Source of the DNA: Saprospiraceae bacterium
GTDB taxonomy: Bacteria > Bacteroidota > Bacteroidia > Chitinophagales > Saprospiraceae
Length of the DNA: 64,000 nucleotides
Reading direction: 5' to 3'
Assembly: GCA_016715405.1 (NCBI GenBank)
Contig: JADKAE010000009.1
Span: 1 to 64,000, forward strand
The position numbers were made by a program, and so were the translations under genes. The notes beneath the pieces are model-generated. The model was not told where the DNA came from, searched no databases, and saw only the letters and a list, made by a program, of their open reading frames with translations. The first letter of the stretch is position 1, and each line of letters opens with the position of its first letter. Below are positions 53,772 through 62,370 of this stretch, piece by piece.

Positions 53772-54575
53772 TTAATTCCAACGCGTGGCTTGTTCTTTCA
53801 TGGCATCTGCCAGATCATGGCCCAAATATGCGTCAATGCGATTGTGGGCAAAATAGATCAACGGCGTGAGTACAATAGCCATGATGAATTTATAGGTGTA
53901 TTGCACCGTGGCCACCGCCAGGAGCTGACTCCAGGACCAGGGCTCGACCGTGCCCACCAATTGCGGCCCCAGCTTGAAGGCGATATACAACACGACCATA
54001 CTGTCGAAAAACTGGGAAATAACCGTAGACCCCGTGGCCCTCAGCCAAATCATCCGCTCGCCCGTAGCCTGTTTGATGCGGTGAAAAACGGCTACGTCGA
54101 CAAATTGGGCTACCATAAAAGCAGTAATAGAACCCGCAATGATGAGCATGCCTTGTCCCAATACCACGCTAAAAGCGTTTTGCATATCAGGGACTCCTTT
54201 CGTGGCGTTTTGCCCCAGCCACCAATCGGCGGGCGCCAGATTAATCGCCGCGTAAATCATCAAAAATGCATAACTAATAAGTCCGATAGCCATGAAAGAC
54301 AATAACCTGATGCCGCGTTTGCCGTAGTATTCATTGATGATATCGGTCATCACAAATACAATAGGCCACAGCAGCACGCCGGCAGAAAACTGCAATGCGC
54401 CGGTTTGGCCAAAAAGATTAAAATTAAAAGGCTGCCATCCAAGCGTGGTTTCCAGGGCGAAAATTTTCACCCCGATAAATTCCGCCACCAGGGCATTTGC
54501 CGCAAAAAAGCCACCCAATATGATGAATAATCTGGAAGGGCGATGCGAAATAATATCTATGACTTTATCCTTCAT
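53772..54575 (-). CDS. Queuosine precursor transporter (YhhQ/DUF165 family)
   Basis: The 267-residue protein has six to seven transmembrane helices. The family hallmark FVMTDIINEYYGKRGIRLLS is intact, and FIILGGFFAANALVAEFIGV, SFMAIGLISYAFLMIYA and VDVAVFHRIKQATGERMIWL match the QPTR/YhhQ pattern. It imports queuosine precursors (preQ0/preQ1 or queuine) across the inner membrane. No queuosine biosynthesis gene or preQ1 riboswitch is visible nearby. Confidence 0.9.
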   Translation of the reverse strand: MKDKVIDIISHRPSRLFIILGGFFAANALVAEFIGVKIFALETTLGWQPFNFNLFGQTGALQFSAGVLLWPIVFVMTDIINEYYGKRGIRLLSFMAIGLISYAFLMIYAAINLAPADWWLGQNATKGVPDMQNAFSVVLGQGMLIIAGSITAFMVAQFVDVAVFHRIKQATGERMIWLRATGSTVISQFFDSMVVLYIAFKLGPQLVGTVEPWSWSQLLAVATVQYTYKFIMAIVLTPLIYFAHNRIDAYLGHDLADAMKEQATRWN

Positions 54576-54722
54576 GTGATGTGATTTCGTGATTCAGTGT
54601 AATGATTTAAAGTGAACTCTTGTTGTCAAAAAATGCCGACCTTTGCCTTTTGAAGTAAAAATTTTACAAACAAAGCGACTCGACAAGCGTTTGAATAGCA
54701 TCAACAATACACCCGTATTAGC

Positions 54723-56573
54723 ATGGCCAAATTTGCAATAAATCTCAAAGAAGGCAATATAGAAAAAGAAAGCGAGCTGATTGTCGGTATCGACCTGGGT
54801 ACTACCAACAGCCTGGTGGCGTATATGAAAGAAGGTCAGGCAGTGGCAGTCAAAGATCAGGCCGGGAAAAGCACCCTGGTACCCTCTATCGTGCATTTTA
54901 CCGCTGATCAAAGCGTGATCGTGGGCGACGAAGCCCGCGAAAAACTGGTGACCGACCCCGCCAATACGATCTATTCCGTCAAACGCCTGATGGGTAAATC
55001 ATACAAAGACATCAAACAGGTAGAGCAATATTTTGGCTACCAGATCATCGACGAAGACACGGACAGTCTGGTCAAGATACGAGTGAAAGACAAGTTTTTT
55101 ACCCCGATCGAATTGTCGGCAGAGATTCTCAAAACGCTCAAACGGCGCATCGAAACGGAATTAGGCGAAACCATCAGCAAGGCTGTGATTACCGTGCCCG
55201 CTTATTTCAACGACGCCCAGCGCCAAGCCACCCGCGATGCAGGCAAACTGGCGGGCCTCGATGTGCTGCGCATCGTGAATGAGCCTACTGCCGCCAGCCT
55301 GGCCTATGGCATCGGCCTGCATGCCGACGACAACGAGGTGGTGGCCGTGTACGACCTCGGCGGCGGCACTTTTGACATCTCTATCCTCCAAATCCACAAC
55401 GGCATTTTCGAGGTGCTGTCGACCCACGGAGATACCTTCCTCGGCGGCGACGATTTCGACCGGGCGATTGTCGACTTCTGGCTCCAGGAGCAGGCCACCG
55501 GACAGATATCGTCCAGCCAGTCGCTGCGATTGTTGGCCGAGCAGGCCAAAAAACACCTGAGCCAACACGAAAGCTATGAAAATAGACTTGAGGGCATCAC
55601 ATTTGCCATCACCCGGGCACAATTTGAAGCGCTTGTTCAACCGCTCGTAGACCGCACCCTGGCCAGTTGCCGCCGGGCGCTGGCCGATGCCAAACTCAAA
55701 CAGGAGCAAATAGACAAAGTGATTCTCGTGGGCGGCGCCACCCGCGTGCCGCTGGTAAAAAAAGCCGTTAGCGAATTTTTGGCCGCGAGGTTTTCGACAA
55801 GCTCAACCCCGACGAAATTGGCCCTCGGCGCCGCCATCCAGGCCGATATTCTGGCCGGCAACCAGAAAGACCTGCTGCTGCTCGATATCACCCCGCTGTC
55901 GCTGGGCATTGAAACCATGGGCGGACTCATGGACGTCATTATTCCCCGCAATACCAAGGTGCCCGCTAAAGTGGGCCGCCGCTATACCACTTCCATCGAC
56001 GGCCAGCGCAACCTGAAAGTAGCCGTCTACCAGGGCGAGCGCGATCTGGTGGAGCACAACCGCAAGCTGGGCGAGTTTATACTCAAAGGCATTCCGCCCA
56101 TGCCCGCCGGACTCCCCAAAATTGAGATCCATTTTATCATCAATGCCGACGGTATTCTACAGGTAAAAGCCCAGGAGCTGCGCTCCAATGTAGAACAATC
56201 TATCGATGTACAGCCGCAATACGGTATTTCGGAGGAAGAAATGGGCCGTATGTTGTTGGAATCCATCCAGCACGCCCAGGAGGATATGGCCCGCCGGGCA
56301 CTACTCGAAGCCCGCAACGAGGCCAATAATATCATCCTCTCTGCCGATAAATTTGTGCAACAACACGCCGCTATTCTCAGTCCCGAAGAGATTGAGATAA
56401 CTCAAAAACTCAATCTGGCTTTGCGTGATGCAGTTGCCGGTACCGATAAAGATTTGATAAACAAGACAATGGAAGATCTGAATGCGTATACTTCCCCTTT
56501 AGCTCACCGGGCCATGGATACGGCCATTTCGGATGCGATTAAGGGAATTTCTTTGCAAGGAATGGATAAATGA
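54723..56573 (+). CDS. Hsp70-family chaperone, HscA-like
   Basis: The 616-residue protein contains the ATPase signatures LIVGIDLGTTNSLVAYM (about 20-36), VAVYDLGGGTFDISIL (about 205-220) and ILVGGATRVPLVKKAV (about 335-350), plus a substrate domain with DITPLSLGIETMGGLMDVII. The N-terminus and length are closer to HscA than to DnaK, so a role in Fe-S protein assembly is likely, though no isc genes are adjacent. At about 55785-55830 the frame reads AARFSTSSTPTKLALGAA where the family has 'REVFDKLNPDEIVALGAA'. That sequence is present in another frame, so a one-base and a two-base deletion cancel out there. Confidence 0.85.
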   Translation: MAKFAINLKEGNIEKESELIVGIDLGTTNSLVAYMKEGQAVAVKDQAGKSTLVPSIVHFTADQSVIVGDEAREKLVTDPANTIYSVKRLMGKSYKDIKQVEQYFGYQIIDEDTDSLVKIRVKDKFFTPIELSAEILKTLKRRIETELGETISKAVITVPAYFNDAQRQATRDAGKLAGLDVLRIVNEPTAASLAYGIGLHADDNEVVAVYDLGGGTFDISILQIHNGIFEVLSTHGDTFLGGDDFDRAIVDFWLQEQATGQISSSQSLRLLAEQAKKHLSQHESYENRLEGITFAITRAQFEALVQPLVDRTLASCRRALADAKLKQEQIDKVILVGGATRVPLVKKAVSEFLAARFSTSSTPTKLALGAAIQADILAGNQKDLLLLDITPLSLGIETMGGLMDVIIPRNTKVPAKVGRRYTTSIDGQRNLKVAVYQGERDLVEHNRKLGEFILKGIPPMPAGLPKIEIHFIINADGILQVKAQELRSNVEQSIDVQPQYGISEEEMGRMLLESIQHAQEDMARRALLEARNEANNIILSADKFVQQHAAILSPEEIEITQKLNLALRDAVAGTDKDLINKTMEDLNAYTSPLAHRAMDTAISDAIKGISLQGMDK

Positions 56574-56652
56574 GACTATACGACTGTACGACTGTGCGAC
56601 TTTATGATCGAGTTCGTACAGTCGTACAGTCGCAAAGTCGCAAAGTCGCAAC
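56573..56652. repeat. Inverted octamer arrays GACTGTAC / GTCGTACA
   Basis: Units GACTATAC, GACTGTAC, GACTGTGC, GACTTTAT start at the stop codon of the Hsp70 gene. Opposite-sense units (CGTACAGT, CGTACAGT, CGCAAAGT, CGCAAAGT) end 1-2 bp before the ATG of the SUI1 gene. It is of the same family as the array at 27541. Confidence 0.85.
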
Positions 56653-56653
56653 C

Positions 56654-57007
56654 ATGAGTAAGAACAAAAATAACCGCGACGGGCTGGTATTTTCTACCGA
56701 TCCCGATTTTTTCAAGTCCTTCCAGGAGGAGGAGCAGGACGATAGTCCCGAAATTTCCCCTGCTAAGCAAAAATTGCGGGTGTGGCTCGACCGCAAGCAG
56801 CGCAAAGGCAAAGAAGTGACGCTGATAGCCGGGTTTGCCGGCCCCGAATCGGGACTGGAAGAACTGGCTAAATGGCTGAAAACAAAATGCGGCGTGGGCG
56901 GCTCAGCTAAAGACGGCGAGATCATCCTGCAAGGCGACCACCGCGATAAGGTGGTGAAATTGCTCCTCGAAAAAGGGTATTCGCAGACGAAGAAGGCGGG
57001 GGGGTAG
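56654..57007 (+). CDS. Translation initiation factor SUI1/YciH family
   Basis: The 117-residue protein has a C-terminal SUI1/eIF1-like domain (about residues 40-112; VWLDRKQRKGKEVTLIAGFA, KTKCGVGGSAKDGEIILQGD with HRDKVVKLLLEKGY). This basic, beta-alpha fold binds the ribosome. The acidic N-terminal 40 residues are typical of Bacteroidota members. The start at 56654 lies directly after the octamer array. The stop overlaps the next array. Confidence 0.9.
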   Translation: MSKNKNNRDGLVFSTDPDFFKSFQEEEQDDSPEISPAKQKLRVWLDRKQRKGKEVTLIAGFAGPESGLEELAKWLKTKCGVGGSAKDGEIILQGDHRDKVVKLLLEKGYSQTKKAGG

Positions 57008-57075
57008 TTAGCAGTCAGGGCTTAGCAGTCAGCAGTCAGCAGCTAAGACCTGATAGCTAAGACCTGACTGCTAAC
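57006..57075. repeat. Heptamer array TTAGCAG/TCAGCAG with inverted half
   Basis: Units TTAGCAG, TCAGGGC, TTAGCAG, TCAGCAG, TCAGCAG are followed by opposite-sense CTAAGACCTGA units. The left end contains the stop of the SUI1 gene and the right part encodes the last ten residues of CutA, so the array overlaps both convergent genes. Confidence 0.8.
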
Positions 57076-57363
57076 CCACTCCTCATACGCGGCATTCGCC
57101 TCCACTTCCCATTTCATGATACAGGGCGTATCGTAGGGGTGGATAGCCAATACCTTTTCCTCTACTTTTTTCCAATTCGACAGCGTAGTTTTTACCAGTG
57201 ACACCCATTCTCCTTCGTGTTGAATGGCATGGTGCCACCAGTATGCGCTGGACATGGGAAAAATATTGGCGCAGGCTACCAGTCGGGCTTCGAGCAGGGA
57301 GTCTGATATCCGCCTGGCTTCCGCCTCGGAGCTATGGGTGATATAAATAATTGCAAAAGCCAT
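57043..57363 (-). CDS. cutA: Divalent-cation tolerance protein CutA
   Basis: The 106-residue protein has the CutA1 fold: FAIIYITHSSEAEARRISDS, LLEARLVACANIFPMSSAYW (the conserved ACxNI), EWVSLVKTTLSNWKKVEEKV and HPYDTPCIMKWEVEANAAYE. The normal family ending after 'YEEWV' is replaced by SSQVLAIRS, encoded by the repeat array. Trimeric cytoplasmic proteins of this family are linked to metal tolerance, although the mechanism is unclear. Confidence 0.9.
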   Translation of the reverse strand: MAFAIIYITHSSEAEARRISDSLLEARLVACANIFPMSSAYWWHHAIQHEGEWVSLVKTTLSNWKKVEEKVLAIHPYDTPCIMKWEVEANAAYEEWVSSQVLAIRS

Positions 57364-57417
57364 ATCAAAAGGTTGTGTTTAGCAAAAATATCAACAATTT
57401 TGCTGGCAGTGATTATT

Positions 57418-57512
57418 TAACCGCAGAGTTTAAGGAGTTATTCGCAGAGTTACGCAGAGTTAAAATATCGCTCTGCGTAACTCCTTTTTACTCCGTTAAA
57501 CTCTGCGGTAAA
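57418..57512. repeat. Long inverted repeat of CGCAGAGTTA-type units
   Basis: CCGCAGAGTTTAAGGAGTTA and two CGCAGAGTTA units (57421-57463) pair with CTCTGCGTAACTCC and ACTCCGTTAAACTCTGCGG (57470-57510). It forms a near-complete 40-bp arm hairpin between divergent genes, 13 bp before the start of the membrane-protein gene. Confidence 0.8.
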
Positions 57513-57525
57513 AAATAGAGTAAAA

Positions 57526-58473
57526 TTGAAATTACATATCCAAAATACCCTCTCCTGGCTGTCAGGACTTCACACCAACTGGCTTTTCTGGCTACAGATC
57601 AGCACGCTGTCGGTATTTGCAGGCAGGGCCTGGCAGCACTTAGTATGGGATGCGCCATTGCGGGATTTGCTGTGGGACGAATATTTAATGTCGCCTGTGA
57701 TTACCGGCCTATTTGGCATTACCTGGAAAGCTTACGTCACCAACCCCTTATACGACCAATGGATACAGGGATTTATCAAGGGAGTTGGCGTTTTTTATCT
57801 GCTTTGTGCCATTGCCGTTTGGCTGCTTCCCCGATTCAAACGACTTGCCGGCGTTTTGCTGTTCATGGGAGGAATAAGCCTGATCCTTTTAGCGATTCTC
57901 GAATTCAAAGAAAAATTCTATTTCCTGGCGCAAATGCTGGAATATGCCCTGCAATGCGGCAGCCCGTTTTTTTTGTTAATTGCTTTTCGCAAAAAAGTCC
58001 TTACCCCCTCCTTGATCTGGTGGATGAAAATAGCGGTAGCAGTTACCTTTAGCAGTCATGGGTTGTATGCCGTAAATTACTATCCCATCCCCGGCAATTT
58101 TATAGAAATGGCAATCAACGTATTGCCGATAAATGAAGGTCAGGCGCTGGTATTTCTGAAGATAATGGGATTTTTTGATTTTGTCATTAGCGTATTTATA
58201 TTCCTACCCGGGCGTTATTTCCAGATAACGGGTTTAGTCTACGCCGTTTTTTGGGGAGCTATGACAACTATGGCCCGGCTAATGGCGTATTTTCATTTCG
58301 AATTTGCGCTAAACTGGTTCAAGCAATGGTTGCACGAATGCGTAATCCGCTTCCCCCATTTTTTGATTCCGCTTTTGCTGCTTTCGTGGGTATTGTCCCG
58401 TTTTTACAGCCGCAATCCTACCGACACCACCAGCGACCTGCCGTCGCTGGGCCAAATACCGGGCCCCGGATAA
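57526..58473 (+). CDS. Multi-pass membrane protein of unknown function
   Basis: The 315-residue protein has about eight transmembrane helices (GVGVFYLLCAIAVWLLPRF, LAGVLLFMGGISLILLAILE, IMGFFDFVISVFIFLPGRYF, FPHFLIPLLLLSWVLSRFYS) and a conserved-looking SSHGLYAVNYYPIPGNFI loop. No ATG lies near the expected start; a TTG at 57526 is used, or the true start is lost to an indel. The last 23 codons overlap, on the opposite strand, the 3' end of the FecA-like receptor gene. No family is recognised. Confidence 0.6.
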   Translation: MKLHIQNTLSWLSGLHTNWLFWLQISTLSVFAGRAWQHLVWDAPLRDLLWDEYLMSPVITGLFGITWKAYVTNPLYDQWIQGFIKGVGVFYLLCAIAVWLLPRFKRLAGVLLFMGGISLILLAILEFKEKFYFLAQMLEYALQCGSPFFLLIAFRKKVLTPSLIWWMKIAVAVTFSSHGLYAVNYYPIPGNFIEMAINVLPINEGQALVFLKIMGFFDFVISVFIFLPGRYFQITGLVYAVFWGAMTTMARLMAYFHFEFALNWFKQWLHECVIRFPHFLIPLLLLSWVLSRFYSRNPTDTTSDLPSLGQIPGPG

Positions 58474-59498
58474 ATCGTAGGGCGTTTGGTAAAATATTGC
58501 CTGTCAAAAACATTATTCAAGCTGGCAGATACGGTAAAATGGCTGTTGAGATACACCGCCAGGTTGAAATCCCACAAACCATAAGAAGGAACTCTCCCCA
58601 CTCCTCCATTCGCAGAGGGCGTTAAGGTGTTGAGCGCATCGGCGAATGACCAATCTACATAACTGTATTGCAGGGTAGCGTGGAAATTGTCGCCCCAGCA
58701 TTGGATACCGTTGCGGCTGATCCATCGGGGCGCCGACTCCAGGCGATTACCCGATATATCGCGTACTTCACCATTAGCTACAATACTACCTTTATCATAA
58801 AAAGCGTCAAAAAAAGAGGTAGACGTAAACACCGACAGATTGAATTTTGCAGGATTAGCATCAAACAGGCGTTGGGGTTTGAAGTCCACATAAAGCTCGG
58901 CGCCATTGGTCACGCTGGTACCCGTATTGGTTTTATAAATAAATTGCCCGCCCAGGCCATCGTCCTGTAATACGCTACCTATGCGGTTGTCCACTTGCAA
59001 TCGGAACAAACTCACGTCGAAATGCAGGGCGCTATGCCCCAACTCGCCGCTGATGCCCGCTTCGGCGTTGTAACCGTAGGCGTCTTTTAAATCTGGGTCG
59101 GTTGCGTCGAGCGGAGTGGGTGGTAGTATGTCAGCAAAGATCACAGGGCGGTAGGCTTGCGACCAGCCGGCGTAAACCCGGGTTTGTTGATTAGGCCGGT
59201 ACTGCATATTGACGCCAAATAGCGGGAAGGCGTGTTCAATAGCATCGGGTACCCGAGTGGGGTCAATCGTACCGATATTGCCTTCGATACGGGTGATGCC
59301 TTTTTCCACCCGAAAACCGGGTATCAAGGCCAGCTTTGGCGTTAGCTGGAAGAGGTTTTCGACAAACAAGGCGCCGTTGCTGGTTTTGAAATACATATTT
59401 CTTCCCCATACCGGATTGGTGAGCGCCAGGGTATAGTCGGCGCCTGTAGTACCTTTGCCTAATTGGCGGCGGTGCAGGGAGTTGTTGATGTACCGCAC
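58404..59498 (-). CDS. FecA-like TonB receptor, C-terminal barrel segment
   Basis: The barrel part continues the next entry. True sequence resumes at about NTLAAGVRYINNSLHRRQLG and runs through alternating strands (MYFKTSNGALFVENLFQLTP, QTRVYAGWSQAYRPVIFADI, ALHFDVSLFRLQVDNRIGSV) to the C-terminal FTVSASLNNVFDRQYFTKRP and SLVVSVGLRL, a TonB-receptor C-terminus. One A is missing from an A run near 59520 relative to the upstream frame. Confidence 0.85.
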   Translation of the reverse strand: MRYINNSLHRRQLGKGTTGADYTLALTNPVWGRNMYFKTSNGALFVENLFQLTPKLALIPGFRVEKGITRIEGNIGTIDPTRVPDAIEHAFPLFGVNMQYRPNQQTRVYAGWSQAYRPVIFADILPPTPLDATDPDLKDAYGYNAEAGISGELGHSALHFDVSLFRLQVDNRIGSVLQDDGLGGQFIYKTNTGTSVTNGAELYVDFKPQRLFDANPAKFNLSVFTSTSFFDAFYDKGSIVANGEVRDISGNRLESAPRWISRNGIQCWGDNFHATLQYSYVDWSFADALNTLTPSANGGVGRVPSYGLWDFNLAVYLNSHFTVSASLNNVFDRQYFTKRPTIYPGPGIWPSDGRSLVVSVGLRL

Positions 59499-60832
59499 GC
59501 CTGCGGCCAGTGTATTTTTATTTTGCCAAATGAATACTGGTGGGTAAGCCTCAGTTCGGTTGTATGGCTGTTAAACCCGTCAATATCAACCTGGCGGGGT
59601 TTGAATTCGTGGGTAGTAGTGTCGATAACATCGGGGACATTAGCAAAGCCGATAAACATCACGCTATTGCGCTTGCCGAATATACCTGAAGCCGTCCATT
59701 GCATGTGCGTGCGGGGGCTAAGCTGCCAATCGAAGGTCAATCCAGGCACGTAGATATCAGGCGAATAGTAATTGCGGGAGCGGGTTGCCTGCCGCGGATT
59801 ATCATTGAACATGGCGTCGGTAAGCGCGCCGGGAAGTTGGTAGACATAAGTAGAACGCCCGAGTTCAGCGCGCAAGCTCAGTTTGTTGTTGGGCTGCCAG
59901 GTAACACCGGCGTATTGGGCCTGGGCGTCAGATGAACCATTGTCGCGGTAACCTTTGGAGGTCCTTTTCTGGTAGTAGGCGTAGTATTGCCATTTGCCGA
60001 TTTTGCCGCCCAGCGAGTTGAATGAGCTGAACAAGCCGTACGAGCCGGCCGATTGGATGCTTTCTACATTGATTTTGCGGGTGGTATCGGGTTGTTTTAC
60101 GATATAATTGATCATGCCGCCGAAAGTAGCGCCGTATTGCAGCGAAGCCGTGCCGCGTATGAGTTCGATGCGTTGAATCGATTCCATTGGCGGACTATAG
60201 TGGCTGGCCGGGTAGCCGTACATATCGGAGTTGGTCATCAGGCCGTTTTGGCGCACGTTGTATTCGCAGGAGCGGTGCGGGTCAAGCCCGCGGGTGCTTA
60301 TGTTGATTTGGTTGCCCGAGCCGTCCATGTCATACACAAAGACGCCGGGTATTTTGGCAAAGAGCTGCCTGCCCGACTTCTCGGCCAGGTTTACGTTGGC
60401 GCGGTCTAATTGGATTACCTCGTTTTTTTTGCCGGCGCTGATATAAGTGTTTACCACATCGGGCAGGCGGGTGATGGCCAGGGCCGGCGCCCGACTGGTA
60501 GCCACCAGTACTTCGTCGAGTTTGTTGAGCAGCGGCTCGAGTTCAAAATTGACCGTCAGATCTCCCTGAACTTCAATCGTTTGGTCCAGGGGCTTATAAC
60601 CCACAAATGACACCACCAGCTTGTATTTGCCGGCAGGAAGTAACAATTCGTATTTTCCACTTTCATCGCAAAATACACCCGCCCCGGTTTCTACTACAAT
60701 AATATTGGCCGCCACAAGCGGCTTCTGATCGCTGGATTTTACGGTACCACTTATTTTGTAAGATTGAGCGCCGGAGGTGTAGGCAACTAAAATAAAAAAG
60801 AGGAGCAAGGCCTTTTGCGAGCTGAATTTCAT
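59459..60832 (-). CDS. FecA-like TonB receptor, N-terminal plug segment
   Basis: Start 60832 gives a signal peptide (ALLLFFILVAYTSGAQ). A CarboxypepD_reg domain follows (about 25-105; KISGTVKSSDQKPLVAANII), then a plug (about 120-260). The region INISTRGLDPHRSCEYNVRQ with NGLMTNSDMYGYPASHYSPP, IELIRGTASLQYGATFGGMI and NYIVKQP is typical of iron(III)-dicitrate/FecA-like receptors. The frame ends artificially at QACGTSTTPCTAAN. The reconstructed receptor spans 60832-58404, about 810 residues. Likely iron-chelate uptake; no fecIR-type regulators are adjacent. Confidence 0.85.
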   Translation of the reverse strand: MKFSSQKALLLFFILVAYTSGAQSYKISGTVKSSDQKPLVAANIIVVETGAGVFCDESGKYELLLPAGKYKLVVSFVGYKPLDQTIEVQGDLTVNFELEPLLNKLDEVLVATSRAPALAITRLPDVVNTYISAGKKNEVIQLDRANVNLAEKSGRQLFAKIPGVFVYDMDGSGNQINISTRGLDPHRSCEYNVRQNGLMTNSDMYGYPASHYSPPMESIQRIELIRGTASLQYGATFGGMINYIVKQPDTTRKINVESIQSAGSYGLFSSFNSLGGKIGKWQYYAYYQKRTSKGYRDNGSSDAQAQYAGVTWQPNNKLSLRAELGRSTYVYQLPGALTDAMFNDNPRQATRSRNYYSPDIYVPGLTFDWQLSPRTHMQWTASGIFGKRNSVMFIGFANVPDVIDTTTHEFKPRQVDIDGFNSHTTELRLTHQYSFGKIKIHWPQACGTSTTPCTAAN

Positions 60833-60919
60833 GGTCACTGATTTTGTTATAAATACGAAAATCAGCTGCAAAGGTTATGGAATGAGCTTAAAAAGGCAAT
60901 TATAAAGGAGTGATTTTTG

Positions 60920-61009
60920 TCAGTTCTCTGTTCTCTGTTCTCTGTTAAGTGTAATTGGCAAAGATAAGGAACGGATAACGGACAACAGAGAACAGAGAAC
61001 CGACAACTA
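60920..61009. repeat. Composite array: TTCTCTG heptamers facing AGAGAAC and CCGACAA
   Basis: TTCTCTG repeats three times at 60925-60945. Its reverse complement (CAGAGAACAGAGAAC) appears at 60985-61000 fused to CCGACAACT. The array touches the stop codon of the Kelch protein gene at 61007. Two different heptamer families are joined in one array. Confidence 0.8.
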
Positions 61010-62278
61010 CTTCACCACCACCATCTTCCTCACCTCCGGCGTGTCGCCGTCCACCTGTAAGCGGTAGAAATAAGTGCCGGGCGCCAGATTTCGGGCATCC
61101 AGGAAGTAATCGTATGTGCCCGGAGTCAGGTTTTCGCTGATGAGCGTAAGTAAAACTCGGCCGCTCATGTCTATCAAGGATAAATTGACATACCCGGATA
61201 ACGTAACGGTAAAAGAAATATCGGTGGCATCGCTGAACGGGTTAGGTGAGTTTTGCGCTAGCATGACGCCCTTGGGCGCAACGCGGTCAAAGACGGGCAC
61301 CAGATTCCCGGGGTCGAACAAATCAACCGATCTGAAAAAACCGGAGGTTTGGTTATTACCTCCAAAGACATAAATTTTGCCGCCGTATGCCGAAGCAGAG
61401 AAACACCTCCTCGGCGTAGGCATCGGCGTGATATTCGTTATCCATTGGTCGAGTTCCGGGTCGTACATCTCTACCGACGAATACACGGGTAACATGGGAA
61501 TATGGCGTAAGCCGCCCATGACAAAGATTTTGTTGTCTACTACGCTTGAACTGTGTAGTATTCGGGGTGTAGGGATTGGGCTCACCGTATTCCAGCTTCC
61601 TATTTCGGGGTCAAACACTAACGTGGTTGCCGTAGGCGCTACCGAGGTACTTGAAGTGCCGCCTACTACGTAAATTTTGCCATTAATAGTATGCGCGGTG
61701 ATACTGGTCTTTTGAACTGGCAGGGAGGGCCCGCTCGACCAGTCGTCGGTGACCGGATCATAGATATCTACGGTAGTCAGGCCGGTACCGCCAAGTATAC
61801 CGCCGCCAATCAGATAAATTTTATCGTTTAGCGTGGCGGCGCCGGTACACGATTTTGCCGTTGCCAGCGATTCCTTCTGGCTCCAGGAGTTATATGCTAC
61901 ATCGTATTCAAATACCCAGTTGGTGAAGAGTTGACCAAAAATCAAGTACCCGCCAAAAAGGTAAATTTTTCCATTGTATTCGGCGACGGCTGCTTCACAA
62001 ATTCCAGCGGGCATGGGCGCCTTGGCCGTATACGTATCTGTCAGTGGGTCGTATTCCCATACTTCAGTGGTACAATCTTGCGCGCCTACGCCTCCTCCAA
62101 AGAGGTATATTTTGCCATTGTAAGATATACTGCTGTGGTGATTTTTGATGACGGGCATATCATTCAACTCGGCCCAGGATCCTTGTCCTGCGCAAAAACT
62201 CCAGGGTACTAGCAATAACAAGGCAACCAGGCCCTGTAATAGCTTGTTGATCTTGTGAAAAATGTGGACATTTTTCAT
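61007..62278 (-). CDS. Kelch-repeat T9SS-secreted protein
   Basis: The 423-residue protein has an N-terminal signal (LLQGLVALLLLVPWSFCAGQ). About six Kelch repeats form a beta-propeller (pattern 'YNGKIYLFGG...VWEYDPLTDTYTAKAPMP', for example AEYNGKIYLFGGYLIFGQLF and VDNKIFVMGGLRHIPMLPVY). A Por T9SS tail follows (NSPNPFSDATDISFTVTLSG, GTYFYRLQVDGDTPEVRKMV). It is predicted to be surface-attached or secreted and to bind a carbohydrate or protein; the partner is unknown. Confidence 0.9.
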   Translation of the reverse strand: MKNVHIFHKINKLLQGLVALLLLVPWSFCAGQGSWAELNDMPVIKNHHSSISYNGKIYLFGGGVGAQDCTTEVWEYDPLTDTYTAKAPMPAGICEAAVAEYNGKIYLFGGYLIFGQLFTNWVFEYDVAYNSWSQKESLATAKSCTGAATLNDKIYLIGGGILGGTGLTTVDIYDPVTDDWSSGPSLPVQKTSITAHTINGKIYVVGGTSSTSVAPTATTLVFDPEIGSWNTVSPIPTPRILHSSSVVDNKIFVMGGLRHIPMLPVYSSVEMYDPELDQWITNITPMPTPRRCFSASAYGGKIYVFGGNNQTSGFFRSVDLFDPGNLVPVFDRVAPKGVMLAQNSPNPFSDATDISFTVTLSGYVNLSLIDMSGRVLLTLISENLTPGTYDYFLDARNLAPGTYFYRLQVDGDTPEVRKMVVVK

Positions 62279-62370
62279 GACCGGATTTTTAGGAATAATA
62301 AATAAATTAAACTCCCTAAAAATTAGGCCATTTCAAGGAATTGCGCAATGAGAATGGTCACTCTAATGAA

